From assembly GCA_014621425.1 (NCBI GenBank), contig JAANBB010000056.1, positions 62,001 to 126,000 on the forward strand: a stretch of DNA of 64,000 bases, written 5' to 3'. Source of the DNA: Cylindrodendrum hubeiense. Its lineage: Eukaryota; Ascomycota; Sordariomycetes; Hypocreales; Nectriaceae. Below are positions 1 through 9,891 of the stretch, in pieces. The position numbers and the translations under genes were made by a program. Numbering within the stretch: the stretch's first letter is position 1; each line of letters begins with the position of its first letter. The notes below the pieces were generated by a model. That model worked only from the letters and a program-made list of their open reading frames with translations. It made no database searches and was not told where the DNA came from.

Positions 1-306
1 CGTTATCGTCTTAGACAGAGGGATTGTATTTCAGGACTATGCCCGCATCTTCTCGCCCTAAACTCGTCAAGGTTAAACCCAACTCCGGAGTCAGATCCGT
101 CTTCCTTGACTATATTTCTCTAGGAAAAGGTTGCTGCATAAATTCTCACCGACCATTAATGAGATATCTTGATTCAGAGGCTCGTACTGTTATAACATGA
201 TATACTGTACACGAATGAATAAAACTGGGCCTTGCTTCCCTGAATTATTTAAACAGTGTCAACCCATACTTCCTATTTCTTCACACACCGGAAAGGGGAA
301 AAAAAC
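1..306. other. Upstream region of the phosphotransferase gene
   Basis: No gene is seen here. An in-frame extension of the downstream reading frame to a GTG at 256 exists, but GTG is not a normal fungal start. A purine-rich AAAAAAC context directly precedes the ATG at 307. Confidence 0.4.
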
Positions 307-1770
307 ATGACTCAAATCGATGGTGACCATATGCTCGACGAGCAAAGCATCCCAACGCGCGCAAATCCAGAGCTTGATCTGGCAAACGAAGATGACGACT
401 TTTTAAAGGAGATAGATCCAGAGCTTTATCGATCAGACGAGGATGATGATTCTTTGGAGGATTTTGCGGATGTTCTCGCGACGGTGAATCTGGAGCTACT
501 ACCAGAGCTCGGAGCAACAGTCCGCCAAAGGCTCGATTCTGGCGTTGAGCACGAACACCCAGTTGTCGGAAAGCCTATGAATGGATCATACAACATTCTT
601 TTCCCTCTCGACTTCGGCGATGGCATTCGTTGGCTGCTCAAAATACCTATCAATGGAGTGGAGGGGAAGTGGGATCAGATGTCAGCTGCGTCCTTGACAG
701 CAGAAGCGAACACGATGCGCATGTTGAAGCGCGATACTACGATCCCATTACCTGAAGTTTTCGACTTTTCTTCAACTACAGAAAACAAAATCGGATGTCC
801 CTATATTCTCATGTCGCACGTTTCTGGCCTACCCTTGTACGACGTCTGGTTCGGGCATCATTTGAGTGGCGTCGACCCCGAGACTCTCCGCTTACGTCGA
901 ATCCGTATCTTGGATGGCATTGCTTCTGCGATGGTGCAACTTGAGCCATACTCATTTGAGACTGGTGGGTCGCCCTTATTCGATCTTGATGGGTTCTCTG
1001 TGGGTGTCGGTCCGATGCGGCAGCTTGATCAGCAAGCTATGCTCGACCGTCGGTGTATCCACGAGGATGCAAGTTGTGATCCCCTGTATGCTGAAAAAGC
1101 TCCCATATCGGATCCGGAGAAATTCTACACATTCCTACTCAACCTGCACGCTAAATCGAACCCATCCAATGCCGGCGAGAACGCTCTCCTCAACCAGATG
1201 ATCAGTTGGATACCTGAACCGAACAGCTTGAAGCCATTCGTTTTAGCGCATCCGGATTTCGATGTACAAAACATCTTAGTCTCTGAAGATGGCCAGATCG
1301 AAGGAATTATTGACTGGGATGGTGTTGTTGCAGTGCCTCGCAGCATTGGAAATGAAAGATACCCAGGATGGCTCACCCGAGACTGGGATCCTCTTATGTA
1401 CGGGTACGAGGAGTCAATGGATGAGGGTGTAGAGCCGGCAGGTCTTTGGGAGGATTCCCCAGACACGCTTAAGTACTATCGCGCCGTCTACCGTCAGTCC
1501 ATACTGAAGGCTAAGGGGTGTGACAAGCTATCTCTGGGCACCACCCGGATGTCTCTTATCGCGGAAAATCTCGCCATCGCAGCAGATGATCCCGCGTGTC
1601 GGATTCATATCCTGCTCAAGATGGTGGGGGGGATTTTTGGGATTATTGACGATGAAGCAGTACTGAAATGTTTCGACCTAATCGAAGCGTTCACTGAAGA
1701 TGAGGTTGATGAGTTGGAGGTTGCGGCTCTGCAGGACGGCTTCAAGAGGATGTTGGAGATGGATTTGTAA
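307..1770 (+). CDS. APH-fold (aminoglycoside phosphotransferase-like) kinase family protein
   Basis: Single-exon gene of 487 residues from the first true ATG. The fold is the small-molecule kinase fold. An N-lobe segment WLLKIPI has the probable ATP-binding Lys112. The Brenner catalytic loop HPDFDVQN spans about residues 315-322, with catalytic Asp317 and Asn322. The metal-binding IDWD motif follows with Asp336. Fungal genomes carry many such proteins of unknown substrate, so a role in antibiotic resistance should not be assumed. The first 60 residues are very acidic and contain two loosely repeated blocks of the form PEL-x-EDDD. There is no signal peptide or membrane segment, so it is probably cytosolic. 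The family call is firm; the substrate is unknown. Confidence 0.88.
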   Translation: MTQIDGDHMLDEQSIPTRANPELDLANEDDDFLKEIDPELYRSDEDDDSLEDFADVLATVNLELLPELGATVRQRLDSGVEHEHPVVGKPMNGSYNILFPLDFGDGIRWLLKIPINGVEGKWDQMSAASLTAEANTMRMLKRDTTIPLPEVFDFSSTTENKIGCPYILMSHVSGLPLYDVWFGHHLSGVDPETLRLRRIRILDGIASAMVQLEPYSFETGGSPLFDLDGFSVGVGPMRQLDQQAMLDRRCIHEDASCDPLYAEKAPISDPEKFYTFLLNLHAKSNPSNAGENALLNQMISWIPEPNSLKPFVLAHPDFDVQNILVSEDGQIEGIIDWDGVVAVPRSIGNERYPGWLTRDWDPLMYGYEESMDEGVEPAGLWEDSPDTLKYYRAVYRQSILKAKGCDKLSLGTTRMSLIAENLAIAADDPACRIHILLKMVGGIFGIIDDEAVLKCFDLIEAFTEDEVDELEVAALQDGFKRMLEMDL

Positions 1771-2565
1771 TTAATTGAGTTGTCACAGAATAGACTGGGG
1801 AAAGTAGGATTCGAAAATCTTCTTGTGCAGAGTGATTTATTTACATGCAGAATGTGACAATTATGATGCGTCGTCAATTCATGGCCTGCGTTGGGCTAGT
1901 GGCGTGAATTTTGGATGATGTTGAACCCCGGATGTCGTTGATCGACAGCCTACGCGCCCGAGACTAGCCACGGGAGCCCCAATCCTCCCAAGTAAAAAAG
2001 CATCCGACACAGCCGGGGTCAGATCACGGAATTCCGCTACTTTCTTCATCACTCGACCAACACGTTGGTCGCGAGCGTGTCATGAGCCTGGGCAGCAAGG
2101 GGCTGGATAAAATATTGGACATCATGACAGGCAGAGGGACCGAGATAGCTCCGCAAGCTAGCCTCAAATGCTGGGGCTTCTCCAAAATTTGTAACACCCG
2201 ACAGCCCCGGATCCAAGGTGTGGCACTGGGCTATTAGCCTAGCAACCTAGCAGCACCACTAACCAAGGGCTCAGCTGTTTGGATCCTTGTGGTTTTCGGG
2301 CCGTCTCACTCGGTTCCACGACCGTGGCACACTGTGGGGGAAAAGTCGGGGGATTGTGGAGGGATTAATTACAGCCCACTAGGTCCCAGAAAACCCCAAA
2401 TTGCTCCTCTTCCCCACAGGGGGTGATCGGCGTGACCCATCTATCTCCCCACTCCAAGTAACTGAGCACGCGATTTTTGCGTGCAACTGCAGTCTGTTTT
2501 TGCCTTTGAGATGATCCACTGAGCCCGTTGATACAGCTTCCAGGTGCATCCTGTCGGGGTCAACG
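1771..2565. other. Intergenic region
   Basis: No open frame with gene-like features is seen. It holds the 3' end of the kinase gene and the promoter of the WD40-like gene. A short palindrome CCACGACCGTGG lies near 2315-2326. No repeat or RNA gene was recognised. Confidence 0.4.
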
Positions 2566-4269
2566 ATGGCAAAGCATCAAGACAACATGGTTCTCATGGA
2601 TGAAAGGGACGACGGGATCGACGCTCTTCTGACGAGCTTCCCTGCACCGCTGGCATTTCAGGAGGCCTTCGCCCTTAGGCCTGCGGGAAAGGACATCGTC
2701 ATCCCATATGACGATTTTCACCACGATGCGGCTCAATACCAGCTGTTGTCGCCGGGGACCTCGCCGAGAAAGTCTGTGCAGCCCATAATACGACCCGATC
2801 CCCGATCCTCGCAGAGACGACCATCCACTGCATCGTCAAATGTTTCGAGCCGCAGCAAGTATCCTCCTCCGTCAAAGCCTCTGCCACCGCTACCATCGCC
2901 AAAGCCCTCCCAAACACTTTCATCGTATGGTTCGTTGTCGTCCCTCGACACACGCCAGTTCTCACGATCCTCCATTGCAACATCACCCCTGGATTCGGCA
3001 TCAGTTCGCTCGTCCGTGCACCCACTCCACCCCTCCTACCCACCTCCAGAGGTCCCAGACGAGTCAAAACAAACCACCTCGCCGATCACTGTGGTTTTCC
3101 TGGGAAGTTTTGAGTCCGACAAGAAAAGGAAAAATGGTGTTCACTATTTGGACTTATCCTCAACCTCATCCATCCTCGCCAGTAAGCACGGAAAGAACAT
3201 AATTCGAATATGGTCGGTGTCGGATGGAGTTGTCCAATGCACTATCAAATTCTCTGCATACACGGAAGCACAGGCTCGGTCGCGAGAATATCTCATTCGA
3301 AGCCACGCCATCCTTTCCGAAGCGTCCGGCCTCATCGCCATTGCCACTCGGTTCGGGCGTTCCATTGAAATCTGGAGATGGACTGATAAACAGTGCCTCC
3401 AATCAATCGATGCCGCAGACCGGTGGGCAGCATGCCAATTTGAGTCCTACGAAACAGGAAGGGGTGCGCTGGCCGTGTATCACGGCGAAAACAGCACTAT
3501 AGATGTCTATACTGTTGCGCAAGGAAAGAAACCCTTCGCGAAGATACGCACTATCGATCTACGCAAGGCCGATCTCCCATGCACGATGCAATACCCGGAA
3601 CTGGCTTTATCTGCAACAAGCCCCATGCTTGTCGCAGCTGCAGGTCCGCGGCAAACACGCGCAGGGCATCCACCACCAGACAGGGAGATTCTACTGGCTG
3701 CATGGGACATTCTTGATAACACGGACCTCTCAGATTTGCCGTACAAGATGATAAGGCCGTGGCAGCACACTGAACTAGACACAGCGCTTCCCTGCGAACT
3801 GGCGACATATGGGAGTGCCGTTGTATCGATCTGGATCCCCGCTAGCTATCGAGTTGCGTCCGTGCCCACAACTCAGGTTAGTGGTGGTGGCAATTATTTC
3901 CTGTCTCCTACTCCGGTGCCTCATCGATACGTCCTGGTGTGGGATCTTGTGTCGAACTCGACACGCACCTTCAAAATCCCCAATACAGTCTCATGTATTT
4001 CTCCAGACTGCCGCCTCATTGCATACTGCGAGGCGAACAGGAATAACATGGGCGGAAAAGGTTGTTTGGCTGTTCTAGACATCATTACAGGCAAGCAAAT
4101 TTGGTGTTGGCCAGATCCCGACGCGACTGCGGTAAACAGCGGCCCAAAGGCTGGCTTCGAGCAATTTGAGAACTTGGATCGAATTGCTCAGCTCGCATTC
4201 TCTGGAGATGGAAAGTTCTTGGTTTTAGGTGATGTCGATGGTCAAAGTTGTATGTATAAGATAGTATAG
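2566..4269 (+). CDS. WD40-like beta-propeller protein, uncharacterised
   Basis: Single-exon gene of 567 residues starting at ATG 2566. Residues about 75-165 are Ser/Pro-rich low complexity with a PPPSKPLPPLP stretch typical of a disordered SH3-type ligand region. The rest reads as degenerate WD40 blades: strands ending IIRIWSV near residue 213, IEIWRW near 268, IDVYTV near 310, YVLVWDL near 457, and a last blade LAFSGDGKFLVLG near 545. WD40 propellers are protein-interaction scaffolds with no catalysis of their own. I do not recognise the specific orthologue. There is no signal peptide or membrane segment. It is likely a conserved cytosolic or nuclear scaffold; the repeats are weak, so the blade count is uncertain. 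Confidence 0.75.
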   Translation: MAKHQDNMVLMDERDDGIDALLTSFPAPLAFQEAFALRPAGKDIVIPYDDFHHDAAQYQLLSPGTSPRKSVQPIIRPDPRSSQRRPSTASSNVSSRSKYPPPSKPLPPLPSPKPSQTLSSYGSLSSLDTRQFSRSSIATSPLDSASVRSSVHPLHPSYPPPEVPDESKQTTSPITVVFLGSFESDKKRKNGVHYLDLSSTSSILASKHGKNIIRIWSVSDGVVQCTIKFSAYTEAQARSREYLIRSHAILSEASGLIAIATRFGRSIEIWRWTDKQCLQSIDAADRWAACQFESYETGRGALAVYHGENSTIDVYTVAQGKKPFAKIRTIDLRKADLPCTMQYPELALSATSPMLVAAAGPRQTRAGHPPPDREILLAAWDILDNTDLSDLPYKMIRPWQHTELDTALPCELATYGSAVVSIWIPASYRVASVPTTQVSGGGNYFLSPTPVPHRYVLVWDLVSNSTRTFKIPNTVSCISPDCRLIAYCEANRNNMGGKGCLAVLDIITGKQIWCWPDPDATAVNSGPKAGFEQFENLDRIAQLAFSGDGKFLVLGDVDGQSCMYKIV

Positions 4270-4644
4270 GAATATGTCGGTTCAGTGTTTGGCACACGAT
4301 AACAATGATACGCTGGAAACAGGACTTGATAGTTGCCCACAGTTGTGATTCCACCGATTAGAAAAGTCTTGGGTAGCAGTGAGACCAACACCATAAGGTA
4401 TTGGAGTTGAACCAAGATTCACTCACCCTGTGTTACAGGCCAGGTGTAATCAACAGTCACCCGTTTCGCGTTGTGGGACGAGCTTTTAATCCTCTATTTG
4501 CGAATTCTGCCTCATCAGAATGTTTGATGATGAAGATCAAATGTTGATAGGTCAAGAGTATTTTTGCTGTTGGCTTCTATGAAAATGTCATAAAGAGATC
4601 TACGGTTGATATCTGTGACTCTGGATTGCTCAAAAGCGCCGCAA
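4270..4644. other. Convergent intergenic region
   Basis: Space between the 3' ends of the WD40-like gene (plus) and the peptidase gene (minus). Nothing gene-like is visible. It presumably contains both 3' untranslated regions and polyadenylation sites. Confidence 0.4.
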
Positions 4645-6240
4645 TCAGATTCGCTGCTTTCGAGCTCGGGAACCTCTCCTGTACGAGCCCCTCTTCGACG
4701 CATTTTTCTGCCTGTCGGCTGGCTGGTCAGGGTCATAGCCCACCAAACAGTTGACCGTCTCTGCTCCCTCTCCGGCGTCGTTGATTTCGCTACCCTTGGG
4801 GTCTTGCCACTGGCCGGTGAGTTTGATGTACGCATCTAGCGACTGCGCCATGGTGTTGCCCATCTGCAACGCATCGGCGGCTCGAGTATGCGAGTAAAAC
4901 GTCAGTAGCTTCTGTGCCGCCTCCCGCTGACCGTGAGAAATGAGAACTCGTGCGCTCTTCTCCACCCAGTCGGAGACCTGAGCACGCGATTGCTTTTCGA
5001 AACTCTCAAACATTTTGGTAACGATGGGGAGATAGGTGTTGGGCGCGCTGCACATGTAGTACAGTATCCGCTTGAAGACTCGGCCCGCGAAGACGGACGC
5101 CTCCTGGTACTGGTAGTCGGGATTGAGGAAGCTGCCCGAGGCGCCGGTGGTGAGGTATCGATGCTCGCCGAACTCGGGAGGGATGGACTGCACTCCCATC
5201 CACCACGGCACGAAAGGCGCCGCGACGGAGCCAGTCGGTGCAATCCACATGCGGAGAAGGTCCCGGTCGATGCCCGATCGCAAACTGACGAACTGTCCGT
5301 AACCGGATTCATCGTCGTCAATTCGGTAGTCTCGCACACGCTCAATCAGATCCTCCTCCGTGACTGGTGCCATGGCAAGAGTCGCGTTTTCAAGGGCGGC
5401 CTGGGACATGTACTTGTATCCTCCATCGCGGGCAGTGTATCGTGAATCCTGCGGGCCGTAGACGTTGAAGATGTTGAAGGGCTCCCCGGAGTCGGAGCTC
5501 CACCAACCCTGCTCAACAGCAAAGGAGACAATGTTGTCGGAACCCATGAAATCTTTGCTGTGGGTGAAATCGACGGGGAAATCCTCGATGTATCCTGGGT
5601 ACAGAACCTTCACCTCGTTAGGTCCCAGGCGCTGGGCCGCCCAGAGTCCCTCGCCGCCGGCCATCTCCCATACAATCCAGCCCTCGTCCTTGTCAGCAAT
5701 GAGATGCGAGTTGCCTCCATACGTAGCCTCGCCGTACTTGGCGATTAAATTCCCAATAATCTTGACGCCCTCGCGCGCGGTGCTTGCGCGCTCCATGACC
5801 ACACGTGCAAGATCACTGTACTGCAAGCCATGCTGCGGCGTAGGAGTCATGTCGATCAACTCTTGCCTATTATCCGCCCACACATCTCTCACAGCCACAC
5901 CCTTCTCGTTGAGGCCGCCGTTGGTCAGTGGCGCGGGGAAGCCCTCAAAATCCGAGTACTCCATGCTCATATAGCGGAAGGTGTGTTTGACCTGGGGGAT
6001 CTCAATGAGCTCACCGGGGATAGTCGCGTCCTTCGTCACGCCGACGGTAATTGTGGCATTGGCGGCATGATCACGCGCGGGAAACAACTGAAGCCAGTGA
6101 CTCGACACTTCTTCGCCGGTGCCGCCTACCATGACGCTTCCATCTGCTGTGAGGTTTTTCCCGACGTAGAAAGCATAGCTAGCAGCGACGGGCGAAGCAA
6201 GGAGACTCGTTAGAGTCAAGGCTTGAAGCATCATAGCCAT
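4645..6240 (-). CDS. Secreted dipeptidase of peptidase family C69 (Ntn-hydrolase fold), nucleophile position Ser
   Basis: Continuous minus-strand frame. I start at the ATG at 6240 (531 residues) because it opens a clean signal peptide (hydrophobic LQALTLTSLLASPVAA); an upstream in-frame ATG at 6288 would bury it. After predicted cleavage the mature protein starts S-Y-A-F-Y-V-G-K-N. In C69 dipeptidases of the PepD type the mature N-terminal residue is the catalytic Cys of a C-T-T-x-L-V-G-K type motif. Here the aligned residue is Ser21 (codon AGC). Downstream family blocks are well kept (GGTGEEVSSHWLQ, SMEYSDFEGFPAPLTNGGLNEKG, VWEMAGGEGLWAAQR). The length fits fungal members. The C-terminus is unusually basic (KRGSYRRGSRARKQ). 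It would act outside the cell or in the secretory path on small peptides. Confidence 0.85.
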   Translation of the reverse strand: MAMMLQALTLTSLLASPVAASYAFYVGKNLTADGSVMVGGTGEEVSSHWLQLFPARDHAANATITVGVTKDATIPGELIEIPQVKHTFRYMSMEYSDFEGFPAPLTNGGLNEKGVAVRDVWADNRQELIDMTPTPQHGLQYSDLARVVMERASTAREGVKIIGNLIAKYGEATYGGNSHLIADKDEGWIVWEMAGGEGLWAAQRLGPNEVKVLYPGYIEDFPVDFTHSKDFMGSDNIVSFAVEQGWWSSDSGEPFNIFNVYGPQDSRYTARDGGYKYMSQAALENATLAMAPVTEEDLIERVRDYRIDDDESGYGQFVSLRSGIDRDLLRMWIAPTGSVAAPFVPWWMGVQSIPPEFGEHRYLTTGASGSFLNPDYQYQEASVFAGRVFKRILYYMCSAPNTYLPIVTKMFESFEKQSRAQVSDWVEKSARVLISHGQREAAQKLLTFYSHTRAADALQMGNTMAQSLDAYIKLTGQWQDPKGSEINDAGEGAETVNCLVGYDPDQPADRQKNASKRGSYRRGSRARKQRI

Positions 6241-7239
6241 TGCTACCTCTTTGTTCAGATTCTGACCTGTGGAAATTAGTCCCCTCACTTGGGAAAAGAA
6301 GAGGGAGTAGAAGGCTGGGACGAGAGCAGATTGGCTACAAAACTTACAGTTTTATAGTTCTATAGCCTATTTTATGCCTATCTATGTTATTGAAGACGTC
6401 CCACCTTTTAAAATTACCTGCTCGGGCCCTCGCTGCCATGTGTGGCAATTGAGGCCGCCTCTCTCAAAGGGTCGTGTTTTCTAGGTCAATATGGGCAGAA
6501 GATGGTGGAGTCTTGACGTCAGGGACGTTGTGATCCAGTGTTTATTAGATTGCGCGATATAACTGCATGGACAAGTTGGCCTATCTCAAGAGGAATGAGG
6601 AGAAACGACCCATGCTGACAGGGATCATATAATTATCCCGTAGTACCAGACGAACTCCATCATCCTCGATCCTAGTTCTAGGTTGGCGCTACCGTGTAGT
6701 CAGCGCCCCGACCACTGATACGTGCCGATCATCGGTGGATTCGGAGACGCAAGGCCGTTATCCTTTCAGATCAAATTTGACACACTTAAACGACTCATCG
6801 TAGCTATTTTAAACCCTGTTTCAGACCACACAAGCTAGGGTGCGACTCTCCGTCTCCTGGCCGTGCATGTGTCGCCTGCCAGTTTAACGTGGTTATTTCC
6901 ATCAAATACAGCTATTGGCTCCGAAAAATTGACCTATGCTCAGTTGAGACATACCGAAGTCTCCTCGATATTTCTCACGTTGGTTGATGGTTGCCGTTTT
7001 CACTGTTCTCACATCACAATAAACCCATCATTCCCAAGGATTTGTTCCCCGGTTAGTGCTTATCTTATCCCTGATGCTGTAATCATCTTTTTGCCTCAGG
7101 CACGCGACTCCTGAGCCATGCCTGTTGTCCACAACCCACTCACGAATCCCATCTCGCCACCTCTGTCACCTGTATTAGTAGCCTGCATTACAACATAATC
7201 TCAAAACATATCACTTATCCATCCTTCAGTTCTAAGAGA
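6241..7239. other. Divergent intergenic region
   Basis: About 1 kb between the peptidase gene (minus) and the zinc-finger regulator (plus), containing both promoters. A short ATG frame at 6863-7114 lacks any recognisable feature and is not called a gene. The alternative upstream peptidase ATG (6288) lies here. Confidence 0.4.
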
Positions 7240-9330
7240 ATGGATGGGAACTCAAAATTCGGTAGCCCTTCCGCTCCTACCGCCCCGTTGTATTTCTGCT
7301 CTACGTGCGGGAAACCATTTGATCAAGGTAGAGTGCATCGCCATATTCCACTTTCTCGATGACGTCGCATTCCCATCAAACTATTATACCTTTACTTGTC
7401 AACCGATGTCACTCTAGCCTCTAACCATCTCCCGATAGAGACGTCTCATACCCGGCATGTGCAGTATTGCCGTCGGCGAGCAGCTAGAAAACAGCCTGCC
7501 AGACAACAAGCTTGCCATTTTTGCAGAAGCACTAAGAGCAAGTGTGATTTTCAATCGCCATGCTCTCGATGTGTTGCTAAGAACAGGGTATGCTCATATG
7601 GCCGGCACTATGGCAACTCGACATCGACAGCAACACGCCGCAACGGCACTGCCACTACCAGAAGCCCAGAGAATAACCCTCCAAGCGAAACAGTCCTCTC
7701 ATCTACCGTGCTTTGTGATACCCCCGTCTCGGTGCCGGATCTAGATCTTGGAGTCGGGTTGGACCTCTTTCTACTTCCTAGCAACGACGCATTCAACAAT
7801 GATGATCAATTCCATGTTACGTCTGGTCCTTGCTTGGATCAAGGGACATTTGCACCAACTACGTTCCCTGGAGAAGACGAATATCCAACCTTATATTGTC
7901 TTCCAGAGTCAGTCATCGTCGATATGAGTTCAGCTCCCAGTCCGAGAAGAGTCGATCCATTTCAGTTTGTTGATGTGGGACCTTGCCAGGTACCCTCAGA
8001 TGGTTTAGTACCTTCCTTAGCACCCCTGGCGTCCCCAAAGACTGCTAGCCCTGAGAACATGTACTCTTTGGTCCCCGTCCCCCCTCTTACTATCAGTACA
8101 AGTGATCAGCCGCCCGGTCGGTTTATCTCCAATGGCTGCCGTCGGTTCATCGTATCCATTCTCCGAACATACCCGCGGATGATGACGCGCCCGGACAATC
8201 TACCCCCATTTGTGCACCCCATCGGCTGCGGGCTCCACTTCGATCAAGGGGAATTACGACAAGCGAAATCTTTTACTTCCGAGCCCGAGGCTTTCGAGCC
8301 ACTGAAGCCTTTGGCATCGTGCCACGGTATTGCTCACATTTTCGTCTCGCGGAATTCAAACTCGGACGGGTTTCTATGGCGAACTATCGATGGTGAACAA
8401 CGTCGGATTATGAAAGAAGTAAGTTCTTTCACATTAAAGCGCTGCTATGAGTCGGTCGATATTTTGTCATCTATGTCTTCTTGAGAGTAAGACACACTAC
8501 ATGATTGGAGGCTACTAACACTTTTTGTCGCGCCCTCAGATGCGACACTTCTCCCGAGGTGAAACAATATCAGCAATACAAGCCATGGTGATTTATACCA
8601 TAATTCGACTGATTGACTCTGGTCATGAATATTTTATCACTAATCGAGACATGTTAAGAACTATGAAGGTTAGTAAACCGGTATCTACGTCTTCCTTGTC
8701 CTACCCTATGTCCGTCAGTCCATCCGCTGGTTTCTCGACAATCCGACACACGTATTCAATAACCAACACGTTTTAAAATTTTGCAGAAACTAGCAGAGAG
8801 ATTTTCCGAACTCTTCCCAGGACCTTTGAGCCCCACCCATGAGCGACAATCCCGACCTACTTGGGAAGACTGGATCTTTGAAGAAACGCGGCGAAGGTGT
8901 GTACCATAGTTACCCTCTTTTTTATGAAAGAGCTTGCCATCTATATTTCGTTTGTATCAATATTAAACCTTATTTTTACAGGATTTCTATTGTCTGCTTT
9001 CTATTGGCCCTTATCATAGGGACAGAGGGCTTGGATGATATCGCCAATCCATTCTGCCTTCCCTTGCCGGGCAGCAAAGCGCTCTGGGAGGCGCGAAGCG
9101 CCTGGGCCTGGGATAGGGAGTATGGTACATCCTGGAAAGAGCCCAACACCAATAAATATCGACTGGATACTGTGGGCGATCTTGCGGTTGCACATCTACA
9201 ACAGGGTGGTGGGGCTGGTACAACGATGCGAGGGAATGTGAAGGGAACGCTTGACGAGATTCTCGACTGTTGGCATGCGGGGCTGGATGGACTCGGCATG
9301 ATGCTCGCTGCAGTGATAGCGGATGTGTGA
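7240..9330 (+). CDS. C2HC zinc finger plus Zn2Cys6 binuclear cluster transcription factor
   Basis: Five-exon model: 7240-7327, 7439-8418, 8540-8668, 8787-8896, 8982-9330 (551 residues). All introns are GT-AG and phases agree. The first exon supplies FCSTCGKPF; joining at 7439 gives C-x2-C-x12-H-x3-C (Cys20, Cys23, His36, Cys40), followed by a basic YCRRRAARK patch and a Zn2Cys6 cluster C-x2-C-x6-C-x5-C-x2-C-x6-C (Cys55 to Cys81). This finger plus cluster arrangement is known in a subset of fungal regulators. The C-terminal half (TWEDWIFEETRRR and a long helical tail) is typical of the associated activation/regulatory region. Nuclear DNA-binding regulator. It lies about 560 bp upstream of, and collinear with, an oxidoreductase gene that it may control, which is inference. 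Confidence 0.87.
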
Positions 9331-9633
9331 CAAAGAAACAAACTAGAGGGTAATGACAAAATAATGATATGAGGGCTTAAATCCTTGCTATCACACAAGA
9401 AGGGACACCTCTCAAGGTATTCCTCCCCGCAATATTAAGGTCCCTAACCTAACATACTATTTGAGCCGTCTCTGTAACACTCGGCAACCCGAATAGGGAG
9501 AATGATGGCCGAGGAATTTAATTATATTGCTACTGCCACGTCCTGCAATTGTCTGCACCATGTATTTTACTTTCATCCGGCGGTGAGCTCGGCAAGGATA
9601 CGCCCGTGTTTGTCGGCATTGTGGTGCTTGGCA

Positions 9634-9649
9634 CCGGCCAATTGGCCGG
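9634..9649. promoter_or_regulatory. 16-bp perfect palindrome, candidate operator
   Basis: CCGGCCAATTGGCCGG reads the same on both strands. Its right half overlaps a second inverted repeat (AATTGGCC, 4-bp spacer, GGCCAATT, ending 9659). CGG/CCG half-sites are the usual targets of Zn2Cys6 dimers and CCAAT is the CBC/HAP element, so this is a plausible regulator site about 240 bp upstream of the ATG at 9892. Confidence 0.45.
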
Positions 9650-9724
9650 AAGGCCAATTTCGCCGACCATGACTGAGGGGCGGTCCAAGCGACACAGCTC
9701 GAAAATAGGAATTACGTGTTGCAT

Positions 9725-9762
9725 TTGCCCATGGAGGACTTGCCCATGGAGGACTTGCCCAT
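9725..9762 (+). repeat. 15-bp tandem repeat, 2.5 copies
   Basis: TTGCCCATGGAGGAC occurs twice in exact tandem (9725-9739, 9740-9754), with the first eight bases repeated a third time. It sits just upstream of the TATA box. Confidence 0.85.
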
Positions 9763-9779
9763 TTCTTTATTTGATGGGA

Positions 9780-9787
9780 TATAAAAA
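9780..9787 (+). promoter_or_regulatory. TATA box of the oxidoreductase gene
   Basis: TATAAAAA, 105-112 bp before the ATG at 9892, a normal fungal distance. Recognised by sequence only. Confidence 0.55.
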
Positions 9788-9891
9788 GCCCTCAAGGCCC
9801 GGCTACCAGCAATGGGAAATGGAATAGATCAATATCGCGACTTTTCGTACCCTTCCCAGCTTCCTTCCTGACCCACTCATTTCTCTTCATC

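Larger units (their letters stand above)
9331..9891. other. Promoter region of the oxidoreductase gene
   Basis: No gene. It carries a 16-bp perfect palindrome, a 15-bp tandem repeat and a TATA box, described separately. Confidence 0.6.

Noticed and set aside
256..306. N-terminal extension of the APH-like kinase starting at GTG
   Set aside because: GTG starts are not used in normal fungal nuclear genes; ATG 307 has a good context.
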